From positions 1-14,945 of the forward strand of contig JAGLEW010000054.1 in NCBI GenBank assembly GCA_023144875.1: a stretch of 14,945 nt of DNA, written 5' to 3'. The position numbers and the translations under genes are program-made. Below are positions 6,386 through 13,200 of the stretch, in pieces. The DNA is from Methylococcales bacterium. Its GTDB lineage: Bacteria; Pseudomonadota; Gammaproteobacteria; Methylococcales; Methylomonadaceae. Under the pieces are notes generated by a model. That model searched no databases. It was not told the DNA's origin and was given only the letters and a program-made list of their open reading frames with translations. The stretch's first letter is position 1. Every line of letters begins with the position of its first letter.

Positions 6386-8370
6386 TGTCATCAATTGAAG
6401 CTTCTGAGTTTAAACTTCCCAAAGCCTTGTATTTTATTTGGTTATTACGTGCTGATATTCGAGACGATAATAAACTTGATGACATTGAAGAACAAAAAGA
6501 CTTTTTAATTTGGTGGTTACAGCATGGCGAAAAGGAATACCCACAGATAAACCCGTTAAATAACACCATGAAAACGGTATTGTTTGAGCCTTTAGACGAT
6601 TATCCTCAACACGGTTTTTTTGGGGTCAGTCGTTTATTACGCTACGTTTATTCTATGCGTGTTGATATGCAAACGCGTTTTAAATTAGATAATAAAGCCG
6701 ATGTTATGGCCTTTAATCAATGGTTTTATTTACACGGTTTGAAAGAACACAACCTGCTACATTTACTCACCCCACAAGTCGTATGGCATCTAAATCAACC
6801 GTTAGCAGAATTTTGGCCAGAAAAACCAACTTCAAAAAAGTTGCCTTTATTATCACCGTTACTTTTTTTTACTTTTGCCTTAGATCAAAACTTACAAACG
6901 CTTTTTAAGTTAGACAGCATTGAAGGGCGTGAAAAATTTTTAGGATGGTTTTTTCTCACTGGGATTGGTATGTTAAACCTTCAGCCATTACTGCACGATG
7001 ATTGGATTGACTGGTTAAATGAGCCTATTATGCTTGCCTTGCAAAATGTTACGCTGTCGCGCTTATCGTATTTAGCGTGGAAATCGCGTGAAGATCTGCA
7101 ACAAAGTTTTGATATTAAAACCTCAGCAGGTGTGGCGGCTTTAAACCATTGGACAGAATCCACTCTGACGAATGAAGACTCGTGTCAGTGGTTAAAACAA
7201 AAATTAGCACAGCAACAAAAAAAATACGGGGTTAATTTAATCGGCTTTGCCTTTGGAGAATTAGGCATCGGCGAAGATGTACGCATGGCCGCCGCTGCTT
7301 GTGATGCGGTAGGGATTCCTTATAAAGTGGTCAATATTAGCCCAGGGAATTCAGTACGTGAAGGCGACAGAATTCTTGAAAAGGCGATTATAAAAAATAA
7401 TAACGAACTTCCTTACCGTGTTAATATTTTTTGTTTGACGGGGTTTGATAATGTCCGTGTCTATTTAGAGCAAGGCGCGCCCCTTTTCGATCAGCGTTAT
7501 AATATTGGTTGGTGGCCGTGGGAATTGCCTGTGTGGCCAGCACAATGGCTTAAAGCCTTTGATGTGGTTGATGAAGTGTGGGCGGCGGCAACCTATACAC
7601 AGACTATGTATCAAAAAGTCACTGATAAACCGGTGACCTTGATACCATTACCCGTCAGTGTTGATCGCAAAGTAACCGTGACACGAACCGAAATGGGTTT
7701 GCCAGAAAAGCCCTTGTTATTTTTATATGTATTTGATTTTAATTCTTACCTTGAGCGCAAAAACCCTGAGGCCGCTATTAACGCCTTTATAAAAGCCTTT
7801 CCAAGCGATCAGACTAAGGTTGGTTTGGTATTAAAAACCATGAATAGTGAGGCTAAAAACCCTCAATGGCAAGCTTTTAAAAAGCGTTGTGAACAAGATT
7901 CTCGTATTATTTTATTAGAAAAAACCTTAGATCGGGCTAAAGTCTTAGGCTTGATTGATTGTTGTGATGTTTATTTATCGTTGCATAGAGCAGAGGGTTT
8001 TGGGCGCACCCCAGCCGAAGCGATGCTCTTTGGAAAACCTGTGATTGCCACCGATTTTTCAGGAACGGCTGATTTTATAACCCAACAAACCGCCTTGCCT
8101 GTTCGTTGGACAAAGAAAGAAGTCAAGGTAGGCGAGTACCCTTTTATTAATCAAGACGATGAGGCTTATTGGGCTGAAATAGATATTGAGCATGCCGCAC
8201 AGCGAATGCAGCTCGCTTTAAAAGTGGCGCACAATCAGGCAATGCAAATTAAAACCCAACAGTTTGCACAGCAACAATTTTCGTTACTACGCATAGGAAA
8301 TTTAATCAAAAAGCGTTTAAAGGTCATCCAAAATAACAACAAAGCCGACCATTTGCCGACTTTGTTCTAA
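6382..8370 (+). CDS. GT4-type glycosyltransferase with N-terminal repeat region
   Basis: Translation most likely starts at the ATG of an ATGA overlap with bluB (662 residues). The C-terminal half is a GT-B glycosyltransferase: an N-lobe begins near residue 284 (VNLIGFAFGELGIGEDVR), and a C-lobe near 440-610 contains the GT4 E-x7-E motif, HRAEGFGRTPAEAM with Glu538 and Glu546, followed by GKPVIATDFSGTADFI. It presumably transfers a sugar from a nucleotide donor onto a cell-surface glycan; donor and acceptor cannot be read. The first 270 residues hold four diverged repeats of about 60-70 residues (near 14-54, 81-120, 157-194 and 224-260) with the pattern L-x-Y-x-W-x-x-R-x-D-L-Q-x-x-F-x-L-D then W-F-x-x-x-G. 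Its end lies 4 bp from the convergent TerD gene. Confidence 0.88.
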   Translation: MMSSIEASEFKLPKALYFIWLLRADIRDDNKLDDIEEQKDFLIWWLQHGEKEYPQINPLNNTMKTVLFEPLDDYPQHGFFGVSRLLRYVYSMRVDMQTRFKLDNKADVMAFNQWFYLHGLKEHNLLHLLTPQVVWHLNQPLAEFWPEKPTSKKLPLLSPLLFFTFALDQNLQTLFKLDSIEGREKFLGWFFLTGIGMLNLQPLLHDDWIDWLNEPIMLALQNVTLSRLSYLAWKSREDLQQSFDIKTSAGVAALNHWTESTLTNEDSCQWLKQKLAQQQKKYGVNLIGFAFGELGIGEDVRMAAAACDAVGIPYKVVNISPGNSVREGDRILEKAIIKNNNELPYRVNIFCLTGFDNVRVYLEQGAPLFDQRYNIGWWPWELPVWPAQWLKAFDVVDEVWAAATYTQTMYQKVTDKPVTLIPLPVSVDRKVTVTRTEMGLPEKPLLFLYVFDFNSYLERKNPEAAINAFIKAFPSDQTKVGLVLKTMNSEAKNPQWQAFKKRCEQDSRIILLEKTLDRAKVLGLIDCCDVYLSLHRAEGFGRTPAEAMLFGKPVIATDFSGTADFITQQTALPVRWTKKEVKVGEYPFINQDDEAYWAEIDIEHAAQRMQLALKVAHNQAMQIKTQQFAQQQFSLLRIGNLIKKRLKVIQNNNKADHLPTLF

Positions 8371-8374
8371 ACAA

Positions 8375-8983
8375 CTAAAGGTATTGTGTAGAGGCCGTTT
8401 GTAAGGTTTGCGCTAATTGACGGTCTTTGGTTGAATCACCAATAGAGGTAAATTTCCATGCCCCCGAGTGGCGATATAGTTTTCCCATAATCATCGAAAC
8501 TTTACCTGAAAACGAGCTATCATTGGCAATATCATAGGTAGCAAAGACTTCATCCACTCGATCAGGCGTGCCTTCATAAATCCGAATGGAGGCAAAAGGA
8601 ATACTAGCAAAATCATGCCCCTGAAACGAATTTAAGACAAAAACAACCTGCGCTATATTTTCTGGAATTTTGGTTAAATCAACCACAATCACTTCATTAT
8701 CCAAACCATCATCGCCATCCATATCGCCCGTTAAATCATCCCCAGAATGAACAATCGAACCACAGGTTGACGCAAGTTGACCAAAAAAAACTTTATCCAG
8801 TAATTGCTTACTCTCTGAAAATAAACCGACCGAGGCATCAAGATCAACGGCTTCTTTTTTCATTTTTCCAAACAAGCCTTTTTTCTCAATCGCGCCCCAG
8901 TTCACACCGACACACATTTTTGTTAAATGACTGCCTTCTTTTGCCAGACTAATACGTTGCCCTTTTTGTAAACTAATCGCCAT
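8375..8983 (-). CDS. TerD-family calcium-binding stress protein, copy 2
   Basis: This 202-residue protein is a single TerD domain, closest in layout to TerZ/TerD. Visible family signatures are LQKGQRISL at the start, VGVNWGAIEKKGLFG, VDLDASVGLF and the acidic calcium-binding loop GDDLTGDMDGDDGLDNEVI (about residues 81-99), then FVLNSFQGHDF and SIRIYEGT. The start is well supported by AGGAG about 7 nt upstream. It lies 23 bp downstream of a paralogue (9007-9615) with which it is largely identical, so the two form an operon produced by tandem duplication. TerD proteins belong to the tellurite/phage/colicin resistance (ter) systems, but TerA, TerB and TerC are not in the window. Resistance to tellurite is therefore not implied. 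Confidence 0.92.
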   Translation of the reverse strand: MAISLQKGQRISLAKEGSHLTKMCVGVNWGAIEKKGLFGKMKKEAVDLDASVGLFSESKQLLDKVFFGQLASTCGSIVHSGDDLTGDMDGDDGLDNEVIVVDLTKIPENIAQVVFVLNSFQGHDFASIPFASIRIYEGTPDRVDEVFATYDIANDSSFSGKVSMIMGKLYRHSGAWKFTSIGDSTKDRQLAQTLQTASTQYL

Positions 8984-9006
8984 TTTGTACTCCTAATTTA
9001 TTTAAG

Positions 9007-9615
9007 CTAAAGATATTTTTGTTCCACCGTTTTTAGTGTCGCGTCTAATTTTTTATCCTCATTCGCATCCCCTATTGAGGTAAACTTCCACGTACTATTA
9101 TGTCGATATAATTTCCCCAATACCATCGAAACTTTTCCTGTAAAAGAGGCATCATTCGCAATATCATATTGTGCAACGATATCATCTACTCGGCTTGGTG
9201 TCCCTTCATAAATTCGGATAGAAGCAAATGGAATGGTGGCAAAATCTTGACCTTCAAACGAGTTTAAAACAAATACAATCTGCGTTATCGCTTCAGAAAC
9301 AGCGGTTAAGTCAACGGTAATGACTTCATTATCCAAACCATCATCCCCATCAATATCGCCCGTTAAATCATCCCCTGAATGGCGAATTGCCCCGCAATGA
9401 GAAACTAATTTACCAAAATAGACTTTTCCTGTTAATTGGTTATCGGCTGAAAACAATCCTGCCGAGGCATCTAAATCAACGCCTACTTTTTTAGTCCGTC
9501 CAAACAACCCTTTTTTTTCAATAGCGCCCCAATTGACCCCGACACATATTTTTTCTAAGCCTTTACCGCCTTTTTCAAGACTAATTCGCTGACCTTTTTG
9601 CAGGCTAATCGCCAT
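9007..9615 (-). CDS. TerD-family calcium-binding stress protein, copy 1
   Basis: The ATG complementary to 9613-9615, preceded by GGGAA at 5 nt spacing, gives MAISLQKGQRISLEKGG and 202 residues; an upstream TTG would add four residues. It carries the same motifs as its downstream paralogue: VGVNWGAIEKKGLFG, VDLDASAGLF, the Asp-rich loop GDDLTGDIDGDDGLDNEVI and FVLNSFEGQDF. It is the first gene of the two-gene minus-strand operon. Divergence from the paralogue is spread along the chain (for example SADNQLTGKVYFGKLVSHCG versus SESKQLLDKVFFGQLASTCG), so the duplication is not recent. The known biochemistry of the family is calcium binding; what this pair does is unknown. Confidence 0.92.
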   Translation of the reverse strand: MAISLQKGQRISLEKGGKGLEKICVGVNWGAIEKKGLFGRTKKVGVDLDASAGLFSADNQLTGKVYFGKLVSHCGAIRHSGDDLTGDIDGDDGLDNEVITVDLTAVSEAITQIVFVLNSFEGQDFATIPFASIRIYEGTPSRVDDIVAQYDIANDASFTGKVSMVLGKLYRHNSTWKFTSIGDANEDKKLDATLKTVEQKYL

Positions 9616-9997
9616 AATATTTCCCAAGTTTATAAAAAATTAATTGCATCCTTATGCGACCCTATATCATGCAAAAGATGACTCGTTAGCATAGGTCTCA
9701 AACAGGCAAAGATCACCTAATTCAATCGTAAGGATAGCTAAAAGTGTAACATAATATTTAACCTTAACGTCCAGACCACCTACTCAAAAAATAGGCCTAC
9801 CGATGAAGCTAAGGCTAATACCATCAAGGTTAGTTCTCCCTATTTTTCTAAAAAGTTGTCTGTTTACGTTGATATAAGGCATCATTTATTTCTTTTAAAG
9901 CCTTTTTAGATTATTCTTTTTGATCTACATTAGCCTCTGCACTAAAACCCTATCGACTTATTATTTTCTTTACTATTCAGTAGCAGGTATCATTTTC
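9616..9997. other. Divergent intergenic region between terD pair and cyclophilin gene
   Basis: This 382-bp stretch separates divergently transcribed genes and should hold promoters for both, but I find no convincing -35/-10 pair. It holds a symmetrical element, TTGCAT at 9644-9649 and ATGCAA at 9669-9674, with an extra ATGC at 9654-9657 able to pair with GCAT at 9646-9649. This could be an operator close to the terD start. No convincing gene is seen. Confidence 0.4.
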
Positions 9998-10909
9998 ATG
10001 AACCAAAAAACCTTTAAATTCCCTTTTTGGGCATTACTCGCGTTGCCCTTTTCACTGCAAGCCTACCCCTTTGTTGATATTGAAACTTCAGAAGGCACTA
10101 TAACCGTAGAACTAAAACCAAAGTCTGCGCCGATTAGCGTGGCTAATTTTCTAAGATACGTAGACTCAGGTTTTTACGATCAAACCATTTTTCACCGCGT
10201 TATTAATGACTTTATGGTACAAGGTGGTGGTTTTGATACCGACTTTAAAAAGAAAAAAACCTCTGATCCCATTACATTAGAATCAAATAATGGCTTAAAA
10301 AATAATCGCGGCACTCTCGCAATGGCGAGAACCTCGAGCCCAGATTCAGCCACCGCCCAGTTTTTTATTAATAGTATCGACAATGATTTTTTAAATTTTT
10401 CCCCGAAAACATCAGGGTACGCCGTTTTTGGTGAAGTTACTACGGGCATTGAAATTATTGATCGTATTGGTGCAGTTAAAACCACCAATGATCGTCCTGA
10501 CAAAGCGATTATCATTAAAACCATCCGTCGAAAAGAAGGTCAATTAAAATTTACGGGGATGAAAACCTCATATAGCACGGGTGATAAGCTTCAAATTTTC
10601 ATCGAAGATTTTTTTATAAAACGTGAAAAAGCCCTTGATCTATGGATTGGCATTCAATTACCGAATGGAAATTTTATATATCTCACCCATCAGAATGACA
10701 ATCCATTTAGCACAACCCCTATGGTTTTTAAAGCCAATGTTAGCCCCGATGAAACAACGCAAACCGTTTTAAATTTTACCATTCCTAAAGGTTTGGCTGG
10801 AAATTACACATTTTATGCTATTTTTAATCAGCCAAATAAAGATATAAATGATTTATTTCACTCGTTACGGTCTAATATTGCCCAAACACAAATCACTCTA
10901 ACCGATTAA
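9998..10909 (+). CDS. Secreted cyclophilin-type peptidyl-prolyl isomerase with extra C-terminal domain
   Basis: The ATG at 9998 gives a 303-residue precursor with a clear signal peptide (MNQKTFKFPFWALLALPFSLQA, cleavage probably after residue 22). Residues 24-180 are a bacterial cyclophilin like PpiA: SAPISVANFLRYVDSGFYD, FHRV (65-68, containing the catalytic Arg), FMVQGGGFD (72-80), ATAQFFIN (118-125) and GYAVFGEV (140-147). It catalyses cis-trans isomerisation of X-Pro bonds during folding of exported proteins. Residues 185-303 form an extra domain I cannot name; it is strand-rich, with DLWIGIQLPNGNFIYL and PKGLAGNYTFYAIFNQPN, which suggests a beta-sandwich. The next gene starts 4 bp after the stop, so it heads an envelope operon. 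Confidence 0.9.
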   Translation: MNQKTFKFPFWALLALPFSLQAYPFVDIETSEGTITVELKPKSAPISVANFLRYVDSGFYDQTIFHRVINDFMVQGGGFDTDFKKKKTSDPITLESNNGLKNNRGTLAMARTSSPDSATAQFFINSIDNDFLNFSPKTSGYAVFGEVTTGIEIIDRIGAVKTTNDRPDKAIIIKTIRRKEGQLKFTGMKTSYSTGDKLQIFIEDFFIKREKALDLWIGIQLPNGNFIYLTHQNDNPFSTTPMVFKANVSPDETTQTVLNFTIPKGLAGNYTFYAIFNQPNKDINDLFHSLRSNIAQTQITLTD

Positions 10910-10913
10910 ATTT

Positions 10914-11324
10914 ATGATAAAAAAATGTACTATCCTACTTCTTCTTTTTTTATTTATAAGTGCCTGTGCGAGCACGCCTAATATTGATGTATCCCAAGCA
11001 AAATGGGTCAAAAGTACCCAAGGTTATTATAATGGTATTATCACGAGCGGCGAAACTGCATTACCGGGTAAAACTCAATTTTTTCCGATTAAAAATGGTA
11101 CTTTAGAAGGAACTTTAGCGTATGTAGAAGCAACGGGGGTCGTCAAAGGCTCTATAAAAAAGTGTACCGTTTCGGCTTATCTCAAACTAAACTGTCACTG
11201 GTATGATAAATATGGTACTGGTGAGGTTAACTTTACTTTTAACCATAATGCCACCGAATTTATTGGTTATTGGAATGGTGATGGCGATGAAAAAAAATTC
11301 CTTTGGTCAGGTACCAAGCAATAA
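10914..11324 (+). CDS. Hypothetical lipoprotein
   Basis: The 136-residue precursor has a short basic n-region, a leucine-rich core and a lipobox ending ISAC (Cys18). Position +2 is Ala, so the mature lipoprotein is expected in the outer membrane rather than retained in the inner membrane. The mature part is rich in beta-strand pattern and Gly/Trp turns (GTLAYVEATGVVKGSI, CHWYDKYGTGEVNFTF, EFIGYWNGDGDEKKFLWSG), with two further cysteines that could form a disulfide. The repeated G-x-W/Y pattern recalls small antiparallel-barrel modules, but no family is recognised. Spacing of 4 bp from the cyclophilin gene and 32 bp to the DUF4349 gene argues for co-transcription. Confidence 0.75.
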   Translation: MIKKCTILLLLFLFISACASTPNIDVSQAKWVKSTQGYYNGIITSGETALPGKTQFFPIKNGTLEGTLAYVEATGVVKGSIKKCTVSAYLKLNCHWYDKYGTGEVNFTFNHNATEFIGYWNGDGDEKKFLWSGTKQ

Positions 11325-11356
11325 TTACTTTATCTCACTTTATTTTTTAAAAACTT

Positions 11357-12028
11357 ATGCGCCCCTTTAAATTTTTATCACTTTTTATTAGTCTGCTTAT
11401 TTTGATAAGCGCCTGTGGTGGCAATCGACAAAACCTCGCCGCAGAGACTCATGTGCAACTACCTAATGCGGGTGCTATGATGTCACCGCCCTCACGACTT
11501 TTAATTAAAACCGCGCAACTGTCAGTTGAAGTGGAAAATCCTAAAACAACCGCCAATCAAATTACCACGCTTATCAGTACCGAAAAAGGCTATGTGGAAA
11601 ACCGTCGTGAAGTGGATAAGTCTAAAATTTCAATGTCGGTTAAAATCCCTGAAAAAAAGTTGATTTTTTTTATTGAAAAAGTTTCTTCAATGGGGACAGT
11701 CATTTCAAAATCGGTTAACTCTCGAGATGTCACGGAACAAGTAACGGATATAGAAGCTAAATTAGCGAACCTTAAGTTATTGCGTGAAAAATTTCGTAAA
11801 TTACTTAAAAAAGCAAAAAATGTTACCGAAACATTAGCCATAGAAGCCGAGCTCTCTCGCCTTCAAATCGATATTGATTCAATAGAATCACGCAAAAAAT
11901 GGCTAAAAAATCAAGTCAGCTATTCAAATGTTACTATTAATCTTGGTAAAAAAACCGTTTATGGGCCATTGGGGTATTTAGGGCATGGTCTTTTTTGGTT
12001 TTTTGAAAAACTTTTTATTATTGAGTAA
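11357..12028 (+). CDS. DUF4349-family lipoprotein
   Basis: The 223-residue precursor has a lipoprotein signal (lipobox LISAC, Cys20). Residues 45-200 match the DUF4349 pattern: LLIKTAQLSVEVENP, an STEKGYVENRRE strand-turn, SVKIPEKKL, then SRDVTEQVTDIEAKLANLK, a coiled coil from about 128 to 185, and NQVSYSNVTINLGKK. Family members usually end in a transmembrane helix; here only GYLGHGLFWFFEKLFIIE remains, a short hydrophobic end that may be a truncated anchor. Function of the family is unknown; its coiled coil and anchoring suggest an envelope structural role. The next start codon is only 6 bp downstream, and that gene is the one broken by the antirepressor array. Confidence 0.85.
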   Translation: MRPFKFLSLFISLLILISACGGNRQNLAAETHVQLPNAGAMMSPPSRLLIKTAQLSVEVENPKTTANQITTLISTEKGYVENRREVDKSKISMSVKIPEKKLIFFIEKVSSMGTVISKSVNSRDVTEQVTDIEAKLANLKLLREKFRKLLKKAKNVTETLAIEAELSRLQIDIDSIESRKKWLKNQVSYSNVTINLGKKTVYGPLGYLGHGLFWFFEKLFIIE

Positions 12029-12034
12029 GCAATT

Positions 12035-12232
12035 ATGGCTTTTAGTGATTTTAAAAATATTTCCGAGGTTCAAAAAATTTACAACATAACATATGAAGAG
12101 GCCAGCAATTCTCATTTTGACTTCAAATTTACCCAACCAATTACGCTCGAAGATTTTAACTGGTGGCATAAAGTGGATTACAACCGCCTTTTAAAATCTA
12201 CAAAACGCAAAAGTGGTTATCACTTTCAATAG
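12035..12232 (+). pseudogene. Truncated gene joined to a decayed antirepressor tail
   Basis: The first 27 or so codons (MAFSDFKNISEVQKIYNITY...) look like the N-terminus of a normal gene that followed the DUF4349 gene in its operon; I cannot name the family. From about 12125 the DNA is homologous to the 3' tail of the antirepressor genes downstream (QPITLEDFNWWHKV versus EPITLEDFKWRHEV). In that tail an extra base near 12175 shifts the frame, and a 35-bp segment corresponding to the end of the complete tail is missing, so the reading stops at 12232. I read this as a host gene cut at the left edge of the array and fused to the remnant of a lost cassette. A functional 65-residue product is unlikely. 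Confidence 0.65.
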
Positions 12233-12313
12233 TTCAGAGTTATTGATTGGAACTCGCTCAGGAAAAAACAAAAAGTGTAAGTTGCCAAATTTTAGTTGAG
12301 ACCATTGATATTT

Positions 12314-12343
12314 TTGACAAGTTTTCAGTTGTAGGTGTATGCT
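12314..12343 (+). promoter_or_regulatory. Sigma-70 promoter of predicted decoy RNA A
   Basis: A perfect TTGACA (12314-12319), 18-bp spacer and TATGCT (12338-12343) predict a start near 12350. The same promoter with TATGAT is conserved in copy B at 13165-13194. Confidence 0.65.
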
Positions 12344-12349
12344 TTTATT

Positions 12350-12416
12350 CAGAGTCTTAGAAAGCTCTTAAACCAAGAAGCGGATGCCGCACCCGATAAA
12401 TTAGCGGGTTTTTTTT
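12350..12416 (+). ncRNA. Predicted small decoy RNA A (target mimic for c4-A)
   Basis: A transcript from the promoter at 12314-12343 to the terminator at 12391-12416 would be about 67 nt and contains no reading frame. It carries CTTAGAAA (12356-12363), exactly complementary to TTTCTAAG of c4-A (12516-12523), and CCAAGAAG (12373-12380), exactly complementary to CTTCTTGG in and beside the c4-A loop (12505-12512). The order b then a copies that of the mRNA leader target, and the pairing (8 plus 8 bp) is better than with the leader itself (7 plus 6 bp). The natural reading is a sponge RNA that titrates c4-A. Existence of the transcript and its action are inferred; the complementarities are seen directly. 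Confidence 0.6.
12391..12416 (+). terminator. Rho-independent terminator of decoy RNA A
   Basis: Stem ACCCG/CGGGT (12391-12395 with 12405-12409), 9-nt loop and a run of eight T. Copy B has a different stem (CCACA/TGTGG) plus seven T at the equivalent place, so the structure rather than the sequence is kept. Confidence 0.7.
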
Positions 12417-12445
12417 GTCTACCATTTTTATGACTGCGCCGTTTG

Positions 12446-12454
12446 TGTCATAAT
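12446..12454 (+). promoter_or_regulatory. Extended -10 promoter of c4-A
   Basis: TG-T-CATAAT, with its end 8 nt before the first base of the c4-A closing stem, so transcription would start close to the RNA's 5' end. Copy B has TG-G-CATAAT at the same distance. No good -35 is seen in either. Confidence 0.5.
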
Positions 12455-12461
12455 TGCACTC

Positions 12462-12545
12462 GTGGTTAGGTGTGGCATGAATATATTGAATCAATGCTGC
12501 AGTTCTTCTTGGCTGTTTCTAAGCTCCTAACCGCTCCTTCGGGAG
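12462..12545 (+). ncRNA. c4: c4-type antisense RNA, unit A
   Basis: Closing stem P1 pairs 12462-12470 with 12526-12534 (9 bp including one G-U). It encloses P2 (GCAT 12475-12478 with ATGC 12494-12497) and P3 (12499-12503 with 12512-12516). The P3 loop carries a' (TTCTTG, 12506-12511), complementary to CAAGGA at 12564-12569, which is the Shine-Dalgarno of the KilA-N gene. Immediately 3' of P3 is b' (TTTCTAA, 12516-12522), complementary to TTAGAAA at 12553-12559. A CTCC-TTCG-GGAG hairpin (12534-12545) follows. In phages P1 and P7, c4 RNA represses translation of ant through a' and b' pairing near the ribosome site; the layout here is the same. Copy B changes stems and antisense elements with compensation. 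Confidence 0.85.
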
Positions 12546-12570
12546 TTTCTTATTAGAAAGAAACAAGGAA
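12545..12570 (+). promoter_or_regulatory. KilA-N leader hairpin with c4-A target sites and Shine-Dalgarno
   Basis: GTTTCTT (12545-12551) pairs with AAGAAAC (12558-12564). Its loop and 3' side display target b (TTAGAAA, 12553-12559), and target a (CAAGGA, 12564-12569) follows directly and includes the ribosome site. Pairing with c4-A would cover AAGGA. Confidence 0.7.
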
Positions 12571-12577
12571 TATCAAA

Positions 12578-13099
12578 ATGTCTACTCAGCTAATCACCGC
12601 AGAATATGGCACTATGCCTGTTCTATTTCAAACAGACGGATTTATTAATGCCACCGCAATTTCTAAGCAATTTAACAAAGTGCCAAAAGATTATTTGCGT
12701 ACAGATTCAACCAAAGAATATATAAAAGCAATTGGGCAGATATGCCTAATTGATGAAAATCAAATAGTTAAAGTCAAAAAAGGCTCTTCTGAAAATGGCG
12801 GAGGCACGTGGTTACATCCAAAACTAGCGGTTCCTTTTGCCCGTTGGTTAGATGCTCGTTTTGCTGTTTGGTGTGATTTACAAATTGAAAAAATATTACA
12901 TTCAAATTCCACATCTGCTGAGTTTTCCGAATTTTTAAAACCGATTACCGAACCTATTACACTTGAAGATTTTAAATGGCGACATGAAGTCATTACAACC
13001 GCCTTTCAAAACCTACAAAACGCAAAAGTAGTCATCAATTTCAAGGGTTCAGAATTATTGGTTGGAAAACGCTTAGCAAAATCAAAACGACTTTTTTAA
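12578..13099 (+). CDS. KilA-N domain antirepressor-like protein
   Basis: The 173-residue protein starts at ATG 12578 behind AAGGAA. Residues 1-106 are a KilA-N domain: FINATAISKQFNK (23-34, the N-A-T signature), then GGGTWLHPKLAVPFARWL (74-91) and FAVWCDLQIEKIL. KilA-N is a DNA-binding domain common in phage and large DNA virus proteins, often as antirepressors that counter a phage repressor. Residues 118-173 (LKPITEPITLEDFKWRHEV onward) form a separate tail nearly identical to that of the AntA/AntB protein at 13760-14269. Translation is predicted to be blocked by c4-A. No phage structural genes or repressor are near, so the target is unknown. Confidence 0.9.
   Translation: MSTQLITAEYGTMPVLFQTDGFINATAISKQFNKVPKDYLRTDSTKEYIKAIGQICLIDENQIVKVKKGSSENGGGTWLHPKLAVPFARWLDARFAVWCDLQIEKILHSNSTSAEFSEFLKPITEPITLEDFKWRHEVITTAFQNLQNAKVVINFKGSELLVGKRLAKSKRLF
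12932..13099 (+). repeat. Shared antirepressor 3' tail module, copy 1
   Basis: These 168 bp encode the C-terminal 55 residues and the stop of the KilA-N protein and match 14102-14269 (also 168 bp, ending at the stop) at nearly every base. A decayed third copy begins near 12125. Upstream of the module the two genes are unrelated. Confidence 0.9.
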
Positions 13100-13164
13100 T
13101 CAACTTGCTCACGGCAAAACAAGAATGGTAGGTTGCCAAGTTCCAGTTGAGACAATTGATATTT

Positions 13165-13194
13165 TTGACAAAATTCTAGTCGTAGGTGTATGAT
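13165..13194 (+). promoter_or_regulatory. Sigma-70 promoter of predicted decoy RNA B
   Basis: TTGACA (13165-13170), 18-bp spacer, TATGAT (13189-13194); predicted start near 13201. This is the better of the two conserved copies. Confidence 0.7.
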
Positions 13195-13200
13195 TTTGCA

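Larger units (their letters stand above)
12125..12661 (+). repeat. Tandem repeat copy A (tail remnant, decoy RNA, c4, KilA-N start)
   Basis: This segment aligns base for base with 12945-13513 apart from a gap of about 35 bp near 12255. It covers an antirepressor 3' tail, a 3' noncoding block, promoter, terminator, c4 RNA, leader and the first 28 codons of a KilA-N gene. The first 32 bases of the two KilA-N genes are identical. Period between equivalent start codons is 852 bp. Copies differ most in the RNA stems and antisense elements, where changes are compensated. Confidence 0.9.

Noticed and set aside
8338..8366. AACAAAG/CTTTGTT inverted repeat at the end of the glycosyltransferase gene as a terminator.
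   Set aside because: AT-rich arms of 7 bp, a loop of 15 nt and no T run; too weak to call.
9860..9930. Minus-strand frame reading SKKALKEINDALYQRKQTTF and a stop, as a gene remnant.
   Set aside because: It is closed by a stop just upstream with no start codon and no recognisable family; cannot be told from chance.
13125..13193. A 22-codon frame (MVGCQVPVETIDIFDKILVVGV) downstream of the KilA-N gene, with a similar codon series in copy A.
   Set aside because: Copy A has no start codon at the equivalent place, there is no ribosome site, and the frame overlaps the decoy promoter. Similarity is explained by the tandem duplication.
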